Source of the DNA: Alistipes sp.
GTDB lineage: Bacteria; Bacteroidota; Bacteroidia; Bacteroidales; Rikenellaceae
DNA length: 64,000 bases
Reading direction: 5' to 3'
Assembly (NCBI GenBank): GCA_017555105.1
Contig: JAFZHB010000005.1
Location: forward strand, 62,001-126,000
A model generated the notes under the pieces. That model had not been told where the DNA came from. It ran no database searches and saw nothing but the letters and a program-made list of their open reading frames with translations. Below are positions 52,326 to 60,989 of the stretch, piece by piece. Numbering within the stretch: position 1 is the first letter of the stretch; every line of letters begins with the position of its first letter. The translations under genes and the position numbers were made by a program.

Positions 52326-53012
52326 CTATTCGAGCACAAACTTCGCTTGTACGCGGTAGGTGAGCGTAATCTTGGCAAACTCGATCGTGGGTATCGAAGC
52401 GCTCTCCGCGGCGCTGTCGGCCATCGCACCCCGCGCCATCATGACCATATTCTTCTGCAGGGGTACGGCCTCGCTGTTCAGGTCGTAGATGTAGAAGCAT
52501 TTGCCCGCCTGCTGACCAACAGCCTCGGCCAACTCAACTGCCTTTTGGCGGGCAGAGCGCATGGCGGCCTGACGCACCTCCGAGCGGTAGCGTTCGAGCT
52601 CGGAGTGGGTTGTGCGCTCGATCGATACCTGCGAGATGCCCAGCTGATCGAGCTCGCGCCAGACGCGTGCTACGGTGGCTGCATCATGGAGCAACAGGCG
52701 GTATTGCGCCGTGCTGAGCGAACTGTTGCGCTTGAAGAATGTGCTGCTTAGATCGATCACCGACAGCTGCGTGTCGATATCCACCCCCGCTTTTTTTAGT
52801 ATGGAGAGCATAGCTCGCTGTTGCTCCTCGATCGAAACACGCCCCTTCTGGTCGCGTTCGTTGATCGTGATCGAGAGGTAGATCTCGTTGGGCGTAATCT
52901 CCTCTTCGGCGGCTCCCGTCACCTGAATATAGCTCGGATAGCGCTCGCTCTCCTGCGCCTGAAGGGTGATGGCGGTGCACAGCGCGACCGCCAGCAAAAG
53001 CATCTTTTTCAT
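52326..53012 (-). CDS. SIMPL (DUF541) domain exported protein
   Basis: 228 aa from the ATG at 53012, which opens a signal peptide (MKKMLLLAVALCTAITLQAQ); a long upstream reading is rejected. The rest is one SIMPL domain: YIQVTGAAEEEITPNEIYLS at the start, the pattern LSVIDLSSTFFKRNSSLSTAQYRL split about residues 85-110, and AMRSARQKAVELAEAVGQQAGK, which is the best-conserved family segment. SIMPL proteins (e.g. YggE, BP26) assemble into periplasmic rings and are linked to oxidative stress, but no enzymatic activity is established. It follows rlmN on the same strand with a hairpin between. Confidence 0.85.
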   Translation of the reverse strand: MKKMLLLAVALCTAITLQAQESERYPSYIQVTGAAEEEITPNEIYLSITINERDQKGRVSIEEQQRAMLSILKKAGVDIDTQLSVIDLSSTFFKRNSSLSTAQYRLLLHDAATVARVWRELDQLGISQVSIERTTHSELERYRSEVRQAAMRSARQKAVELAEAVGQQAGKCFYIYDLNSEAVPLQKNMVMMARGAMADSAAESASIPTIEFAKITLTYRVQAKFVLE

Positions 53013-53055
53013 CGTTGTTCCTTGGTTTTGGTTACACATCTGCAAAAAGAACGCA

Positions 53056-53085
53056 AAAGGGTGCGATTTTATTTTTATCGCACCC
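53056..53085 (-). terminator. Terminator after rlmN
   Basis: GGGTGCGAT (53059-53067) pairs with ATCGCACCC (53077-53085). On the minus strand it is followed by TTTTGCG. Confidence 0.65.
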
Positions 53086-53104
53086 TGAAACTTGCCTTTA
53101 AAAC

Positions 53105-54139
53105 CTACTCCTGTCGGTTGCGTTCCTCGGTCGAGAGCAGACCGCAGGCGGCCTGAATATCCTCGCCGCGCGAGGCTCGAATCGTAGTCTGAATACCTTT
53201 GGCGGTGAGCGTGTCGCGGAAGCGGATCATTGCCTCGTTGTCGGGGGAGAAGTAGGGCGACCCCTCGATTTTGTGGAAACGGATCAGGTTGATGCGGCAT
53301 TTGATGCCGTCGAGCAGACGACACAGCGCGCGGATGTGGCGCGGTGAGTCGTTCAATCCGCTCATGACGATGTACTCGAATGAAACGCGGCGTTGGTGTG
53401 TGAAATCATACTCGCGCAGAATCGCCGCCACCTCCTCGATCGGCCAGGGACGCTCGACGGGCATGATCTCCATGCGCTCCTCGTGTACCGGGTTGTGCAG
53501 GCTGACAGCGAGGTGCACCTTTGACTCGTTGAGGAAACGACGCAATGCAGGCACAACGCCTGCTGTTGAGAGCGTTACACGCGTGGGCGACCAGCCAAAA
53601 CCCCACTCCGAGGTGATGATCTCCAGGGCGCGCAACACCTCGTCGAGGTTGTCGAGCGGTTCGCCCATACCCATGAAAACGAGGTTTGTCAGTCGGTCGC
53701 GTTCGGGGAGTGAAACAATCTGGTTGAGGATCTCGGCAGCCGTGAGCGAGTGCTGCAAACCTTGTCGTCCGGTGGCGCAGAAGCGGCATCCCATGCGACA
53801 TCCCGCCTGCGACGAGACGCAGAGCGTAGCACGATCTCCGTCGGGGATGTAGGCTGACTCGATGTAGGCTCCCTGTGTAGTGCGGAAAAGGTATTTCTTG
53901 GTGCCGTCGATCGATACCGTCTCGCGAATCGGTGCCGAGAGTACGGGGCTGAAACGAGCGGCCAGCAACTCGCGGTTTTTCAGCGAGAGATCGCTCATCT
54001 CCATCGGGTTCTCCGTATGGCGGGTGTAGAGCCAGCGGGCGATCTGGCGGGCGGCAAATCGCGGCAGCCCGAGATCGGCGCAGATGGCGGCTAACTCTGT
54101 TGGATTTTTTCCGTATAGGGGTTCGTTCGATGGTATCAT
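53105..54139 (-). CDS. rlmN: 23S rRNA/tRNA adenine-C2 methyltransferase
   Basis: 344 aa from the ATG at 54139 (MIPSNEPLYGKNPTEL); an extension 10 codons upstream is rejected because it reaches the -7 element. Radical-SAM cluster CxxxCxxC at C114, C118, C121 (GCRMGCRFCATG), then MGMGEPLDN, and the second catalytic Cys near the C-terminus (REDIQAACGLLS). It adds a methyl group to C2 of A2503 in 23S rRNA and A37 in some tRNAs. The -7 TAATTTTG is at 54167-54174 (minus). Confidence 0.95.
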   Translation of the reverse strand: MIPSNEPLYGKNPTELAAICADLGLPRFAARQIARWLYTRHTENPMEMSDLSLKNRELLAARFSPVLSAPIRETVSIDGTKKYLFRTTQGAYIESAYIPDGDRATLCVSSQAGCRMGCRFCATGRQGLQHSLTAAEILNQIVSLPERDRLTNLVFMGMGEPLDNLDEVLRALEIITSEWGFGWSPTRVTLSTAGVVPALRRFLNESKVHLAVSLHNPVHEERMEIMPVERPWPIEEVAAILREYDFTHQRRVSFEYIVMSGLNDSPRHIRALCRLLDGIKCRINLIRFHKIEGSPYFSPDNEAMIRFRDTLTAKGIQTTIRASRGEDIQAACGLLSTEERNRQE

Positions 54140-54166
54140 GACAGTAAAAAGGGAACTCTCGACGCA

Positions 54167-54174
54167 CAAAATTA
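54167..54174 (-). promoter_or_regulatory. rlmN: Promoter of rlmN (-7 TAATTTTG)
   Basis: The minus strand reads TAATTTTG, 27 bp upstream of the rlmN ATG. No good TTTG is seen at 19-21 bp. Confidence 0.45.
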
Positions 54175-54227
54175 GACAAAATTCAATTATTTTTCATCAA
54201 GATTGCACATTTTTGATTTTTTCTCTT

Positions 54228-54235
54228 TATATTTG
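54228..54235 (+). promoter_or_regulatory. Promoter of the TonB-like gene (-7 TATATTTG)
   Basis: TATATTTG followed by TGG, with TTG about 22 bp upstream (54203-54205). The ATG at 54309 is about 70 bp downstream, a longer leader than others here. Confidence 0.5.
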
Positions 54236-54308
54236 TGGTGCATAGCGTGCGCTCAAAGTTTGGGTGCGCGGTGAAAGCGTGCGAAAACAAATTAAAACTA
54301 CAATAAAA

Positions 54309-54992
54309 ATGGAGATTAAAAAGAGCCCCAAAGCGGACCTGCAGAACAAGCGTGGTCTGTTGCTTGAGATCGGTTTGGCTGTTGCGCTGGCCCTGGTCAT
54401 CGTAGCCTTTGCCTACACGCCGAAAGAGCACCGCATCGAGAAAGTCGATCTGAACTACGCCCCCATTGAGGAGGAGATCACGGAGATTACGCGTCAGGAT
54501 CAGAAGCCGCCCGAGCCGCCGAAGAAGGTGGAGGTGAAGGTGATCGCCGACCTGCTTCAGGTTGTGACCAACGATACGAAGATCACCACGGAGGTTGACT
54601 TCGCCGAGTTTGACGAGGATACCGAGGTGCTCCAGCAGGTGGAGGTAGTCGAGGAGGAGATCGCCGATGACGAGCCCTTCTTGCGTGTAGAGACGATGCC
54701 CTCGTTCCAGGGTGGCGACCTCAACACCTTCCGTAACTGGGTGCAGACCAATGTTCGTTTCCCGCAGATCGCTCTTGAGAACGGTATTCAGGGTCGTGTA
54801 GCCCTCTCGTTCGTAATCGAGCGTGACGGTCGTCTGACCAACATTCAGGTGCTTTCGACTCCCGACCGTTCGTTGTCGGAGGAGGCTGTACGCGTGTTGG
54901 AGAAGTCGCCGAAGTGGACGCCGGGTAAGCAGCGCAACCAGACCGTACGCGTGAAGTACACGCTGCCGGTAGATTTCCGCGTGCAGAACTAA
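54309..54992 (+). CDS. TonB-family energy transducer
   Basis: 227 aa from ATG 54309; a reading 15 codons longer has no support. A short cytoplasmic N-terminus leads to one membrane helix (about 15-33, LLLEIGLAVALALVIVAFAY) and a Pro/Glu/Lys linker (QKPPEPPKKVEVK). The TonB C-terminal domain (about 145-225) has NVRFPQIALENGIQGRVALS, FVIERDGRLTNIQV and AVRVLEKSPKWTPGKQR. It couples inner-membrane ExbB/ExbD energy to outer-membrane receptors. No exbB/exbD lies nearby. A terminator follows. Confidence 0.92.
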   Translation: MEIKKSPKADLQNKRGLLLEIGLAVALALVIVAFAYTPKEHRIEKVDLNYAPIEEEITEITRQDQKPPEPPKKVEVKVIADLLQVVTNDTKITTEVDFAEFDEDTEVLQQVEVVEEEIADDEPFLRVETMPSFQGGDLNTFRNWVQTNVRFPQIALENGIQGRVALSFVIERDGRLTNIQVLSTPDRSLSEEAVRVLEKSPKWTPGKQRNQTVRVKYTLPVDFRVQN

Positions 54993-55027
54993 GTCCGTGG
55001 CGGGCAACCGCACATAAAAGAGAATGG

Positions 55028-55061
55028 GGGTATCGGCCGAAGATGGCAGATACCCTTATTT
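55028..55061 (+). terminator. Terminator-like hairpin between tonB-like gene and hflX
   Basis: GGGTATC (55028-55034) pairs with GATACCC (55049-55055) around a 14-base loop that contains the palindrome TCGGCCGA, followed by TTATTT. The proposed hflX start codon is the very next base. Confidence 0.7.
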
Positions 55062-56252
55062 GTGAACACTCAATGTAAGAATCAATTGGAAAGAGCAGTA
55101 CTGATTGCTGTCATTCGTGACAACCAAGAGCCCCGCGAGGCCGAAGAGTTTCTCAACGAGCTGGAGTTCCTGGCCGAGACGGCCGAGATCGAGACCGTGC
55201 GCCGTTTTACGCAGCGCCTGCCTCAGCCCTCGTCGCGCATCTATGTCGGACCGGGTAAGCTGCAGGAGATTGCCGACTACTGCAAGGAGCAGGAGATCGA
55301 TGTGGCGATCTTCGACGATGAGCTGAACCCCGCCCAGACTCGCAACATCGAGCAGGTGATGCCGTGTCGTATCCTCGACCGCACGCGCCTGATCCTCGAC
55401 ATCTTCCTCTCGCGTGCGCAAACGGCCTATGCCAAGACGCAGGTGCAGCTGGCAAACTACGAGTATATGTTGCCGCGTTTGGCCGGTATGTGGACCCACC
55501 TCGAGCGCCAGCGAGGAGGTACGGGTACGCGTGGTGGTGCCGGTGAGCGAGAGATCGAGACTGACCGCCGTATTGTTCGTAACCGCATCACGAAACTCAA
55601 GGAGGAGCTCAAGAAGATCGATCGCCAGATGGCCGTTCAGCGCTCGAACCGTGGCCAGATGGTGCGCGTTGCGTTGGTGGGCTACACCAATGTCGGCAAG
55701 TCAACGCTGATGAACCTGATCTCGAAGAGCGAGGTCTTTGCCGAGAATAAACTCTTTGCGACGCTCGATACGACCGTGCGCAAGGTGGTCTTTGACAACC
55801 TCCCCTTCCTCTTGTCGGATACGGTAGGTTTTATCCGTAAGTTGCCGACCGAGCTGATCGAGTCCTTTAAATCAACGCTCGACGAGGTGCGCGAGGCCGA
55901 TCTGTTGGTGCATGTGGTTGACATCTCGCACCCGCAGTTCGAGGAGCAGATTGCCGTTGTGAAGCAGACCCTGCAGGAGATTGGGGCGGGCGATAAGCCG
56001 GTCTACCTGGTATTCAATAAGGTGGATGCCTATACCTATGTAGAAAAAGATCCCGACGATCTGACCCCGGCTACGCGCGAGAATCTTTCGCTCGACGATC
56101 TGAAGAAGAGTTGGATTGCCAAGGCCAACACCCCTTGCATCTTCCTCTCGGCCATCGAACGCATCAACATTGAGAAGTTCCGCTCGGATCTCTATGGCAT
56201 GGTGCGCGAGATCCACGCCGGGCGTTACCCGTTCAACAATTTCCTCTACTAA
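55062..56252 (+). CDS. hflX: GTPase HflX
   Basis: 396 aa if started at GTG 55062; a TTG at 55086 is an alternative, and no ATG exists near the family N-terminus. The HflX N-terminal domain includes SSRIYVGPGKLQEIADYC and DDELNPAQTRNIEQ, a coiled-coil linker with GGTGTRGGAGEREIETDRR, and the GTPase domain with G1 GYTNVGKST, G3 DTVGFIRKLP and G4 FNKVDAY. HflX rescues stalled or heat-damaged ribosomes by splitting 70S. The non-ATG start directly after a terminator-like hairpin is odd. Confidence 0.92.
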   Translation: MNTQCKNQLERAVLIAVIRDNQEPREAEEFLNELEFLAETAEIETVRRFTQRLPQPSSRIYVGPGKLQEIADYCKEQEIDVAIFDDELNPAQTRNIEQVMPCRILDRTRLILDIFLSRAQTAYAKTQVQLANYEYMLPRLAGMWTHLERQRGGTGTRGGAGEREIETDRRIVRNRITKLKEELKKIDRQMAVQRSNRGQMVRVALVGYTNVGKSTLMNLISKSEVFAENKLFATLDTTVRKVVFDNLPFLLSDTVGFIRKLPTELIESFKSTLDEVREADLLVHVVDISHPQFEEQIAVVKQTLQEIGAGDKPVYLVFNKVDAYTYVEKDPDDLTPATRENLSLDDLKKSWIAKANTPCIFLSAIERINIEKFRSDLYGMVREIHAGRYPFNNFLY

Positions 56253-56283
56253 AATTGACCAATCCTTAAAACTTCGCTATACC

Positions 56284-56940
56284 ATGAAAGTCAACATTCT
56301 CAACCATCAGAACAGCCTCGTGAATAAGTTTCTGGCCGAGCTGCGCGATGTCAAGATTCAGGCCGACTCGATGCGTTTTCGTCGCAACCTGGAGCGCATC
56401 GGTGAGATCACGGCCTACGAGCTCTCGAAGCAGCTCGACTACACGCCGAAGGTGGTTGAGACCCCGCTCGGTGAGGCGGAGGTGCAGCTCTACGACAACG
56501 ACCTGGTCATTGCGACCATTCTGCGTGCCGGACTGCCGTTTCATCAGGGTTTCCTGAACTATTTCGACAATGCGCGCAACGCCTTTGTCTCGGCCTACCG
56601 CAAGAATCACAAGGATGGTTCGTTTACGGTGAAGGTGGAGTATATCTCGTGTGGTGATCTGGAGGGCAAGACGCTCCTTCTGGTCGATCCGATGCTGGCT
56701 ACGGGTCAGTCGTTGGTGTTGGCCTACGAGGCGCTCTGTCAGCATGGTGGCACGCCTGCCAAGCTGCATGTGGCCTCGGTGATCGGCTCGGAGCAGGGTG
56801 TGGACTACGCCAACCGTCACCTGCCGCAGGAGGCCACGCTGTGGGTTGCTGCCGTGGATGAGGAACTCACCTCGAAGTGCTACATCGTGCCGGGTCTGGG
56901 TGATGCAGGCGATTTGGCCTATGGTGAAAAGCGAATTTAG
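56284..56940 (+). CDS. upp: Uracil phosphoribosyltransferase
   Basis: 218 aa from ATG 56284 (MKVNILNHQNSLVNKFLAEL). PRPP-binding loop VDPMLATGQSL (near 135-145), the UPRT motif TILRAGLPF, and the C-terminal uracil-binding segment CYIVPGLGDAGDLAYGE. It salvages uracil to UMP in the cytosol. It is 31 bp after hflX and 3 bp before the LtaS-like gene, so it is probably transcribed with both. Confidence 0.95.
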   Translation: MKVNILNHQNSLVNKFLAELRDVKIQADSMRFRRNLERIGEITAYELSKQLDYTPKVVETPLGEAEVQLYDNDLVIATILRAGLPFHQGFLNYFDNARNAFVSAYRKNHKDGSFTVKVEYISCGDLEGKTLLLVDPMLATGQSLVLAYEALCQHGGTPAKLHVASVIGSEQGVDYANRHLPQEATLWVAAVDEELTSKCYIVPGLGDAGDLAYGEKRI

Positions 56941-56943
56941 ACC

Positions 56944-58779
56944 ATGAAACGAAAGCTTCTTCTCATCGTCGCGCTTTGGCTCACGACGGTGTTTTTGATG
57001 GCCGTGCAGAAGCCGGTCTTTCTGCTCTACTATGCGACCGAGGCGGCACAATCCTCCTGGAGCGAGTGGTTGCAGGTGATCTGGCATGGCCTGAAGCTCG
57101 ACATGACCGTGGCAGGTTATATCACTGCCCTGCCGATCCTCTTTCTGATCCTCACGCTCTGGGTCGAAGTGCCCACCCGAGTAGGTCGCAAGATCTTGAA
57201 TGGTTACCTCTCGGTGATTGCTGTGGTGGCGGCTATTATCTTTTCTGTCGACCTGGCGCTCTATGAGTTTTGGGGCTTCCGCCTCGACTCCACGCTTTTG
57301 ATCTACCTCGCCGAGCCGAAGGAGGCGATGGCCTGTGTCGACCTCTGGTCGGGCATCCGTCAGACGCTCTTTTTCGGAGGCTATGCGGCGCTGATGATCG
57401 CTTGCTACCGAGCTGTTGTGCGCCTCTATGAGGGGGTGCGTATGTGGCATTGGGTGCATGCGCTGGTGGGTAGCTTCCTGCTGGTGATGGTTGCCGGCTT
57501 TGACTTCCTGTCGATTCGTGGCGGAGTGGGCACCTCGGTGGCCAATCTCTCGAAGGTCTGCTTCTCGCCGAAGCTCTTCTTGAACCATGCGGCTACCAAT
57601 CCGATCTTCTCCTTCCTCTCGACGCTGGGCGAGCAGGAGAGTTATGCTGATGAGTACCCCTTCTACGACGCCAAGACGCTTGCCGAGAACTTCGAGCAGG
57701 TGCGCGGCAATCGGGAGTACACCCTCCCGACCGAGTCGTTGCTGACGACCGATCGCCCCAATGTGGTGTTGGTCGTGTTGGAGAGCTTTGGCCATACGCT
57801 CTATGCCGCCGAGGAGGAGGGACGACCCATTATGCCTGCCCTGCAGCGTTGGTCGAAGCAGGGTGTTTGGTTCGATCGTTTTTACGCCAACTCCTATCGC
57901 ACGGATCGCGGACAGATGTCGATCTTGAGCGGCTTCCCTGCGCAGACGAAGATCTCGCTCATGAAGCTCACGCAGAAGTGCCTCGAGCTCCCCTCGGTAG
58001 CGCGTTCGCTGGGTACGGCGGGCTACAAAACCATCTTTGCCTACGGTGGTGATCTCAACTTTACGGATCAAGCCTCCTATATGTATGCTACGGGGTGGCA
58101 GCAGCTGATCTGGCAGAAGGATATGGCCTTCGATGCTCCGACCTCGAAGTGGGGCTACGATGATCGCGTGGTGGGGGAGTGGTTTACCGACGAGGTGATC
58201 CGCCTCAGCACGGAAAAGGAGCCCTTCCTGGCGGGTTGGCTCACGCTGAGCAGCCATGAGCCCTTTGAGGTGCCCTATGATGAGTTTGTCGATAAGCGAG
58301 TGAATGCTACCGCCTTCACCGATGACTGCATCGGCAAGATGCTCGACCGTTGGGCTGCTTCGCCCGCCTGGGAGAACCTCTTGGTTGTGTTGGTGGCCGA
58401 CCACGGCACCTCGGCTTTCCGTCGTGGGGAGTATACCCAGACCGAGGCGCACCGCATCCCGATGTTGTGGGTGGGTGGTGCTGTGAAGGAGCCCCGCGTG
58501 GTGGAGGCCTATGGATCGCAGATCGACCTGGCGGCCACGCTTCTGGCGCAGTTGGGCGTGCCGCATGACGATTTTGAATATAGCAAGGATATGCTGCATC
58601 CCGAGGTGAAGAAGTTCGCCTACTACACCTACAACGAGGGCTTCTGTGTCTTGGATGGCGAGCACGAGAGCCGTTGGGATGCCCCCTCGGATCAGGTGGG
58701 CGAGGGCTCGACCGAGGAGCAGCTGATGTTTGGTCGTACGCTTCTGCAACGCACCTACGAGGACATCGACCGCCGATAA
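56944..58779 (+). CDS. LtaS/MdoB-type membrane sulfatase-fold transferase
   Basis: 611 aa. Five N-terminal membrane helices (within about 5-190) are followed by an extracytoplasmic alkaline-phosphatase-fold domain (about 245-560): metal Glu in VVLVVLESFGHTL, catalytic Thr in YRTDRGQMSILSGF, and ADHGTSAFRRGEYTQTEAHR for the second metal site. Members transfer phosphoglycerol (LtaS, MdoB) or phosphoethanolamine. In a Gram-negative such as this the acceptor could be an envelope glycan or lipid, but it cannot be read from the sequence. It starts 3 bp after upp. Confidence 0.85.
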   Translation: MKRKLLLIVALWLTTVFLMAVQKPVFLLYYATEAAQSSWSEWLQVIWHGLKLDMTVAGYITALPILFLILTLWVEVPTRVGRKILNGYLSVIAVVAAIIFSVDLALYEFWGFRLDSTLLIYLAEPKEAMACVDLWSGIRQTLFFGGYAALMIACYRAVVRLYEGVRMWHWVHALVGSFLLVMVAGFDFLSIRGGVGTSVANLSKVCFSPKLFLNHAATNPIFSFLSTLGEQESYADEYPFYDAKTLAENFEQVRGNREYTLPTESLLTTDRPNVVLVVLESFGHTLYAAEEEGRPIMPALQRWSKQGVWFDRFYANSYRTDRGQMSILSGFPAQTKISLMKLTQKCLELPSVARSLGTAGYKTIFAYGGDLNFTDQASYMYATGWQQLIWQKDMAFDAPTSKWGYDDRVVGEWFTDEVIRLSTEKEPFLAGWLTLSSHEPFEVPYDEFVDKRVNATAFTDDCIGKMLDRWAASPAWENLLVVLVADHGTSAFRRGEYTQTEAHRIPMLWVGGAVKEPRVVEAYGSQIDLAATLLAQLGVPHDDFEYSKDMLHPEVKKFAYYTYNEGFCVLDGEHESRWDAPSDQVGEGSTEEQLMFGRTLLQRTYEDIDRR

Positions 58780-58810
58780 CTCTGCGCTACCATTAAAAAG
58801 GAATCGATCG

Positions 58811-59737
58811 ATGAAATATACTTCTGTACATTACACGCCGAGTGATCGCATGTGTGATCTGGTATCGACTCACTATGCCGTGTTGCCTGTGATGAGCCGT
58901 TTCGGTTTGGCATTGGGCTTTGGCGATAAGACAATCGGAGAGGTTTGTGGTGAAGTAGGGGTCGATGCTACGACTTTTCTGGCGGTGATCAATCTGATGC
59001 TCGACCCGGCATACCTGCCCGATATTGCGACAATCTCGGTGCGCAGCCTGACCGATTATCTGCACAATGCCCATCGTTATTTCCTCGATTTTCGTCTGCC
59101 CTCGATTCGCCGCAAGCTGATCGAGGCGGTCAATTGCTCACGCAATGATGTTGCCTTTGCCATCATGCGCTACTACGACGACTACTTCGCTGAGGTCAAT
59201 CGCCACATGGAGTATGAGGAGCAGCGTGTCTTTCCCTATGTGGAGGCGCTGTTGGCGGGTGCACCTGCCGATGACTACTCGATTGAGATCTTCCGCCGTC
59301 AGCACGACCGCGTAGAGGAGCACTTGAGTGAGTTGAAACAGATTATTATTAAATACTATCCGATGGGTGGTACGAACGAGCTGAACGATGCTCTCTACGA
59401 CATCTTCACTTGCGAGGAGGAGCTCGCTTCGCACAATGCGGTGGAGGATGCGCTCTACATTCCGGCCATCGAACGACTCTCGGCAGAGCGTCCGAAGCGG
59501 GGTGGCGTGGGACGCGAAACGCTTAGTTCGCGCGAGAAGGAGATCATCATCTGCGTGGTGAAAGGCATGACCAACAAGGAGATTGCCGAGCAGCTCTGCA
59601 TCTCGACCCACACGGTCATCACTCACCGCCGCAACATCGCCAATAAACTGCAGATCCACTCGGCCGCGGGTCTTACGATCTACGCCATCGTGAATAAGTT
59701 GGTCGATCTCTCCGAGTTAAAACTCTCCAATGAGTAG
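58811..59737 (+). CDS. Hemerythrin-like domain fused to LuxR-type HTH regulator
   Basis: 308 aa from ATG 58811. Residues about 1-70 resemble the ScdA/RIC N-terminal (DUF542-like) fold but lack its Cys pair. Residues 75-225 carry the hemerythrin metal ligands: HNAHRYFLDFRLP, HMEYEEQRVFPYVE, RQHDRVEEHLSEL and SHNAVEDALYIPAIERL. A LuxR/NarL HTH follows (about 237-300): LSSREKEIIICVVKGMTNKE with ISTHTVITHRRNIANKL. The combination suggests a one-component sensor in which a di-iron site (O2, NO or redox) controls DNA binding. Targets are unknown. The call of the N-terminal part is less certain than that of the other two. Confidence 0.75.
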   Translation: MKYTSVHYTPSDRMCDLVSTHYAVLPVMSRFGLALGFGDKTIGEVCGEVGVDATTFLAVINLMLDPAYLPDIATISVRSLTDYLHNAHRYFLDFRLPSIRRKLIEAVNCSRNDVAFAIMRYYDDYFAEVNRHMEYEEQRVFPYVEALLAGAPADDYSIEIFRRQHDRVEEHLSELKQIIIKYYPMGGTNELNDALYDIFTCEEELASHNAVEDALYIPAIERLSAERPKRGGVGRETLSSREKEIIICVVKGMTNKEIAEQLCISTHTVITHRRNIANKLQIHSAAGLTIYAIVNKLVDLSELKLSNE

Positions 59738-59740
59738 ATA

Positions 59741-59774
59741 AAAAATAAGAACGCGCAGGCGTTCTTATTTTTTT
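59741..59774. terminator. Bidirectional terminator
   Basis: A 14-bp stem (59741-59754 with 59759-59772) with a 4-base loop, A-run before and T-run after. It lies between the converging regulator and polyprenyl synthase genes. Confidence 0.9.
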
Positions 59775-59790
59775 GTATGTGTCCGAGTCG

Positions 59791-60765
59791 TTACTTCTTG
59801 CGACCCATCAGGCTCTCGGCATAGGTGCGGAGACGCTGTACGCGCTCCGGATCGAGTGTGAGGGCGTTGAGTTGTGCCAGGGCACGCTCGAAGCGCAGGC
59901 CGATCTGCTGCTCGGTCAGGTGTGGGATGTCGAGGGCGTCGTAGACCGCCTTCACGGCTGCGACCTTCTCCTCGTCGCTCAGCAAGGGGTTCTTGTGTGT
60001 CGAGCGCAGAATGGCGCGCTGCTCCTCGTTGGCGTGGCTCATGGCCGTGATCATCAAGTAGGTCTTTTTGCCCTCCAAGATGTCGCCGCCGATCGCTTTG
60101 CCAAGCAGGGCCTTCTCGCCGTAGCTGTCGAGCAGGTCATCCTGCAGCTGGAAGGCCAGACCCAGCTCGATGGCGAATCGGTAGAGCAGCTGGCACTCCT
60201 TCTCGGAGGCTCCGCCGAGGATTGCACCGATGACCACCGCGCCGGCCAGCAGGACAGAGGTCTTCAACTCGATCATTCGCATATACTCGACAACCGATAC
60301 CTTCTCCTGCTCCTCGAAGTCCATGTCATACTGCTGTCCTTCGCACACCTCGAGTGCCGTGCGGTTGAAGACCGAGAGCACCTGCGCGAGGCGTTCGCTC
60401 TGCGTCTTGCCAAGGAGCTGGTAGGCGGCGATCATCATCGCATCGCCAGACAGGATGGCTACATTTTCGCCCCATTTGGCATAGACCGAGGGCTTGCCTC
60501 GACGGATCAGGGCGTGATCCATGATGTCGTCGTGCAGGAGCGTGAAGTTGTGGAAGAGCTCTATGGCTGCCGCTGCCGGCAGGGCTTGTTGTGCCTCGTC
60601 GGAGAAGAGACCGTGTGCGAGCATCAGCAGCACCGGGCGCAGGCGTTTTCCGCCACCGGCCAGCGAGTAGCTGATGGGGGTATAGAGACGCTCGGGCTCC
60701 TCCGAGAATTCGAGTTGAACGAGGTAGTTCTCAACCAGTTCGAGGTATTTTTCGGCAGTTTGCAT
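59791..60765 (-). CDS. Polyprenyl diphosphate synthase
   Basis: 324 aa. First Asp-rich motif HDDIMD (LLHDDIMDHALIRRG), second Asp-rich motif QLQDDLLD, and GGGKRLRP for isopentenyl-diphosphate binding. This trans-prenyltransferase family makes C15-C50 allylic diphosphates. The residues before the first motif (IELFHNFTLLHDD, with Phe near -5) hint at a medium chain (farnesyl or geranylgeranyl), but the length is not safely predictable. It is a single gene with -7 element TATTTTTG at 60798-60805 (minus). Confidence 0.92.
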   Translation of the reverse strand: MQTAEKYLELVENYLVQLEFSEEPERLYTPISYSLAGGGKRLRPVLLMLAHGLFSDEAQQALPAAAAIELFHNFTLLHDDIMDHALIRRGKPSVYAKWGENVAILSGDAMMIAAYQLLGKTQSERLAQVLSVFNRTALEVCEGQQYDMDFEEQEKVSVVEYMRMIELKTSVLLAGAVVIGAILGGASEKECQLLYRFAIELGLAFQLQDDLLDSYGEKALLGKAIGGDILEGKKTYLMITAMSHANEEQRAILRSTHKNPLLSDEEKVAAVKAVYDALDIPHLTEQQIGLRFERALAQLNALTLDPERVQRLRTYAESLMGRKK

Positions 60766-60797
60766 GGTGAAAACGCTTTTTACAAGGTTTTATGAAA

Positions 60798-60805
60798 CAA
60801 AAATA
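60798..60805 (-). promoter_or_regulatory. Promoter of the polyprenyl synthase gene (-7 TATTTTTG)
   Basis: The minus strand reads TATTTTTG followed by TTTC, 32 bp upstream of the ATG at 60765. Confidence 0.45.
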
Positions 60806-60937
60806 GAAAAAAACGCCGAGATAATCAACAGTGAGGGCAGAAAATCTACAATCGGCGCATGCGGGAGAGTGGGTTGGTTCTTGGTGTAGATCGTTCAAAA
60901 ACATCCAAAAACCACCCATCAATTGGAAAAATCTTCC

Positions 60938-60945
60938 TACCTTTG
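60938..60945 (+). promoter_or_regulatory. Promoter of the PHP-EptA operon (-7 TACCTTTG)
   Basis: TACCTTTG followed by C. The ATG at 60990 is 45 bp downstream. The -33 box is weak. Confidence 0.5.
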
Positions 60946-60989
60946 CAAAAGGGAGATTTTTAATAAGCAAACAAACAACAGGAAAGCCT

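Noticed and set aside
53013..53324. Upstream extension of the SIMPL-domain gene
   Set aside because: It overlaps rlmN in another frame and hides the signal peptide that begins at 53012.
56266..58749. Minus-strand 827-codon open frame opposite upp and the LtaS-like gene
   Set aside because: Shadow of two well-recognised genes; no domain, signal or promoter in its own frame.
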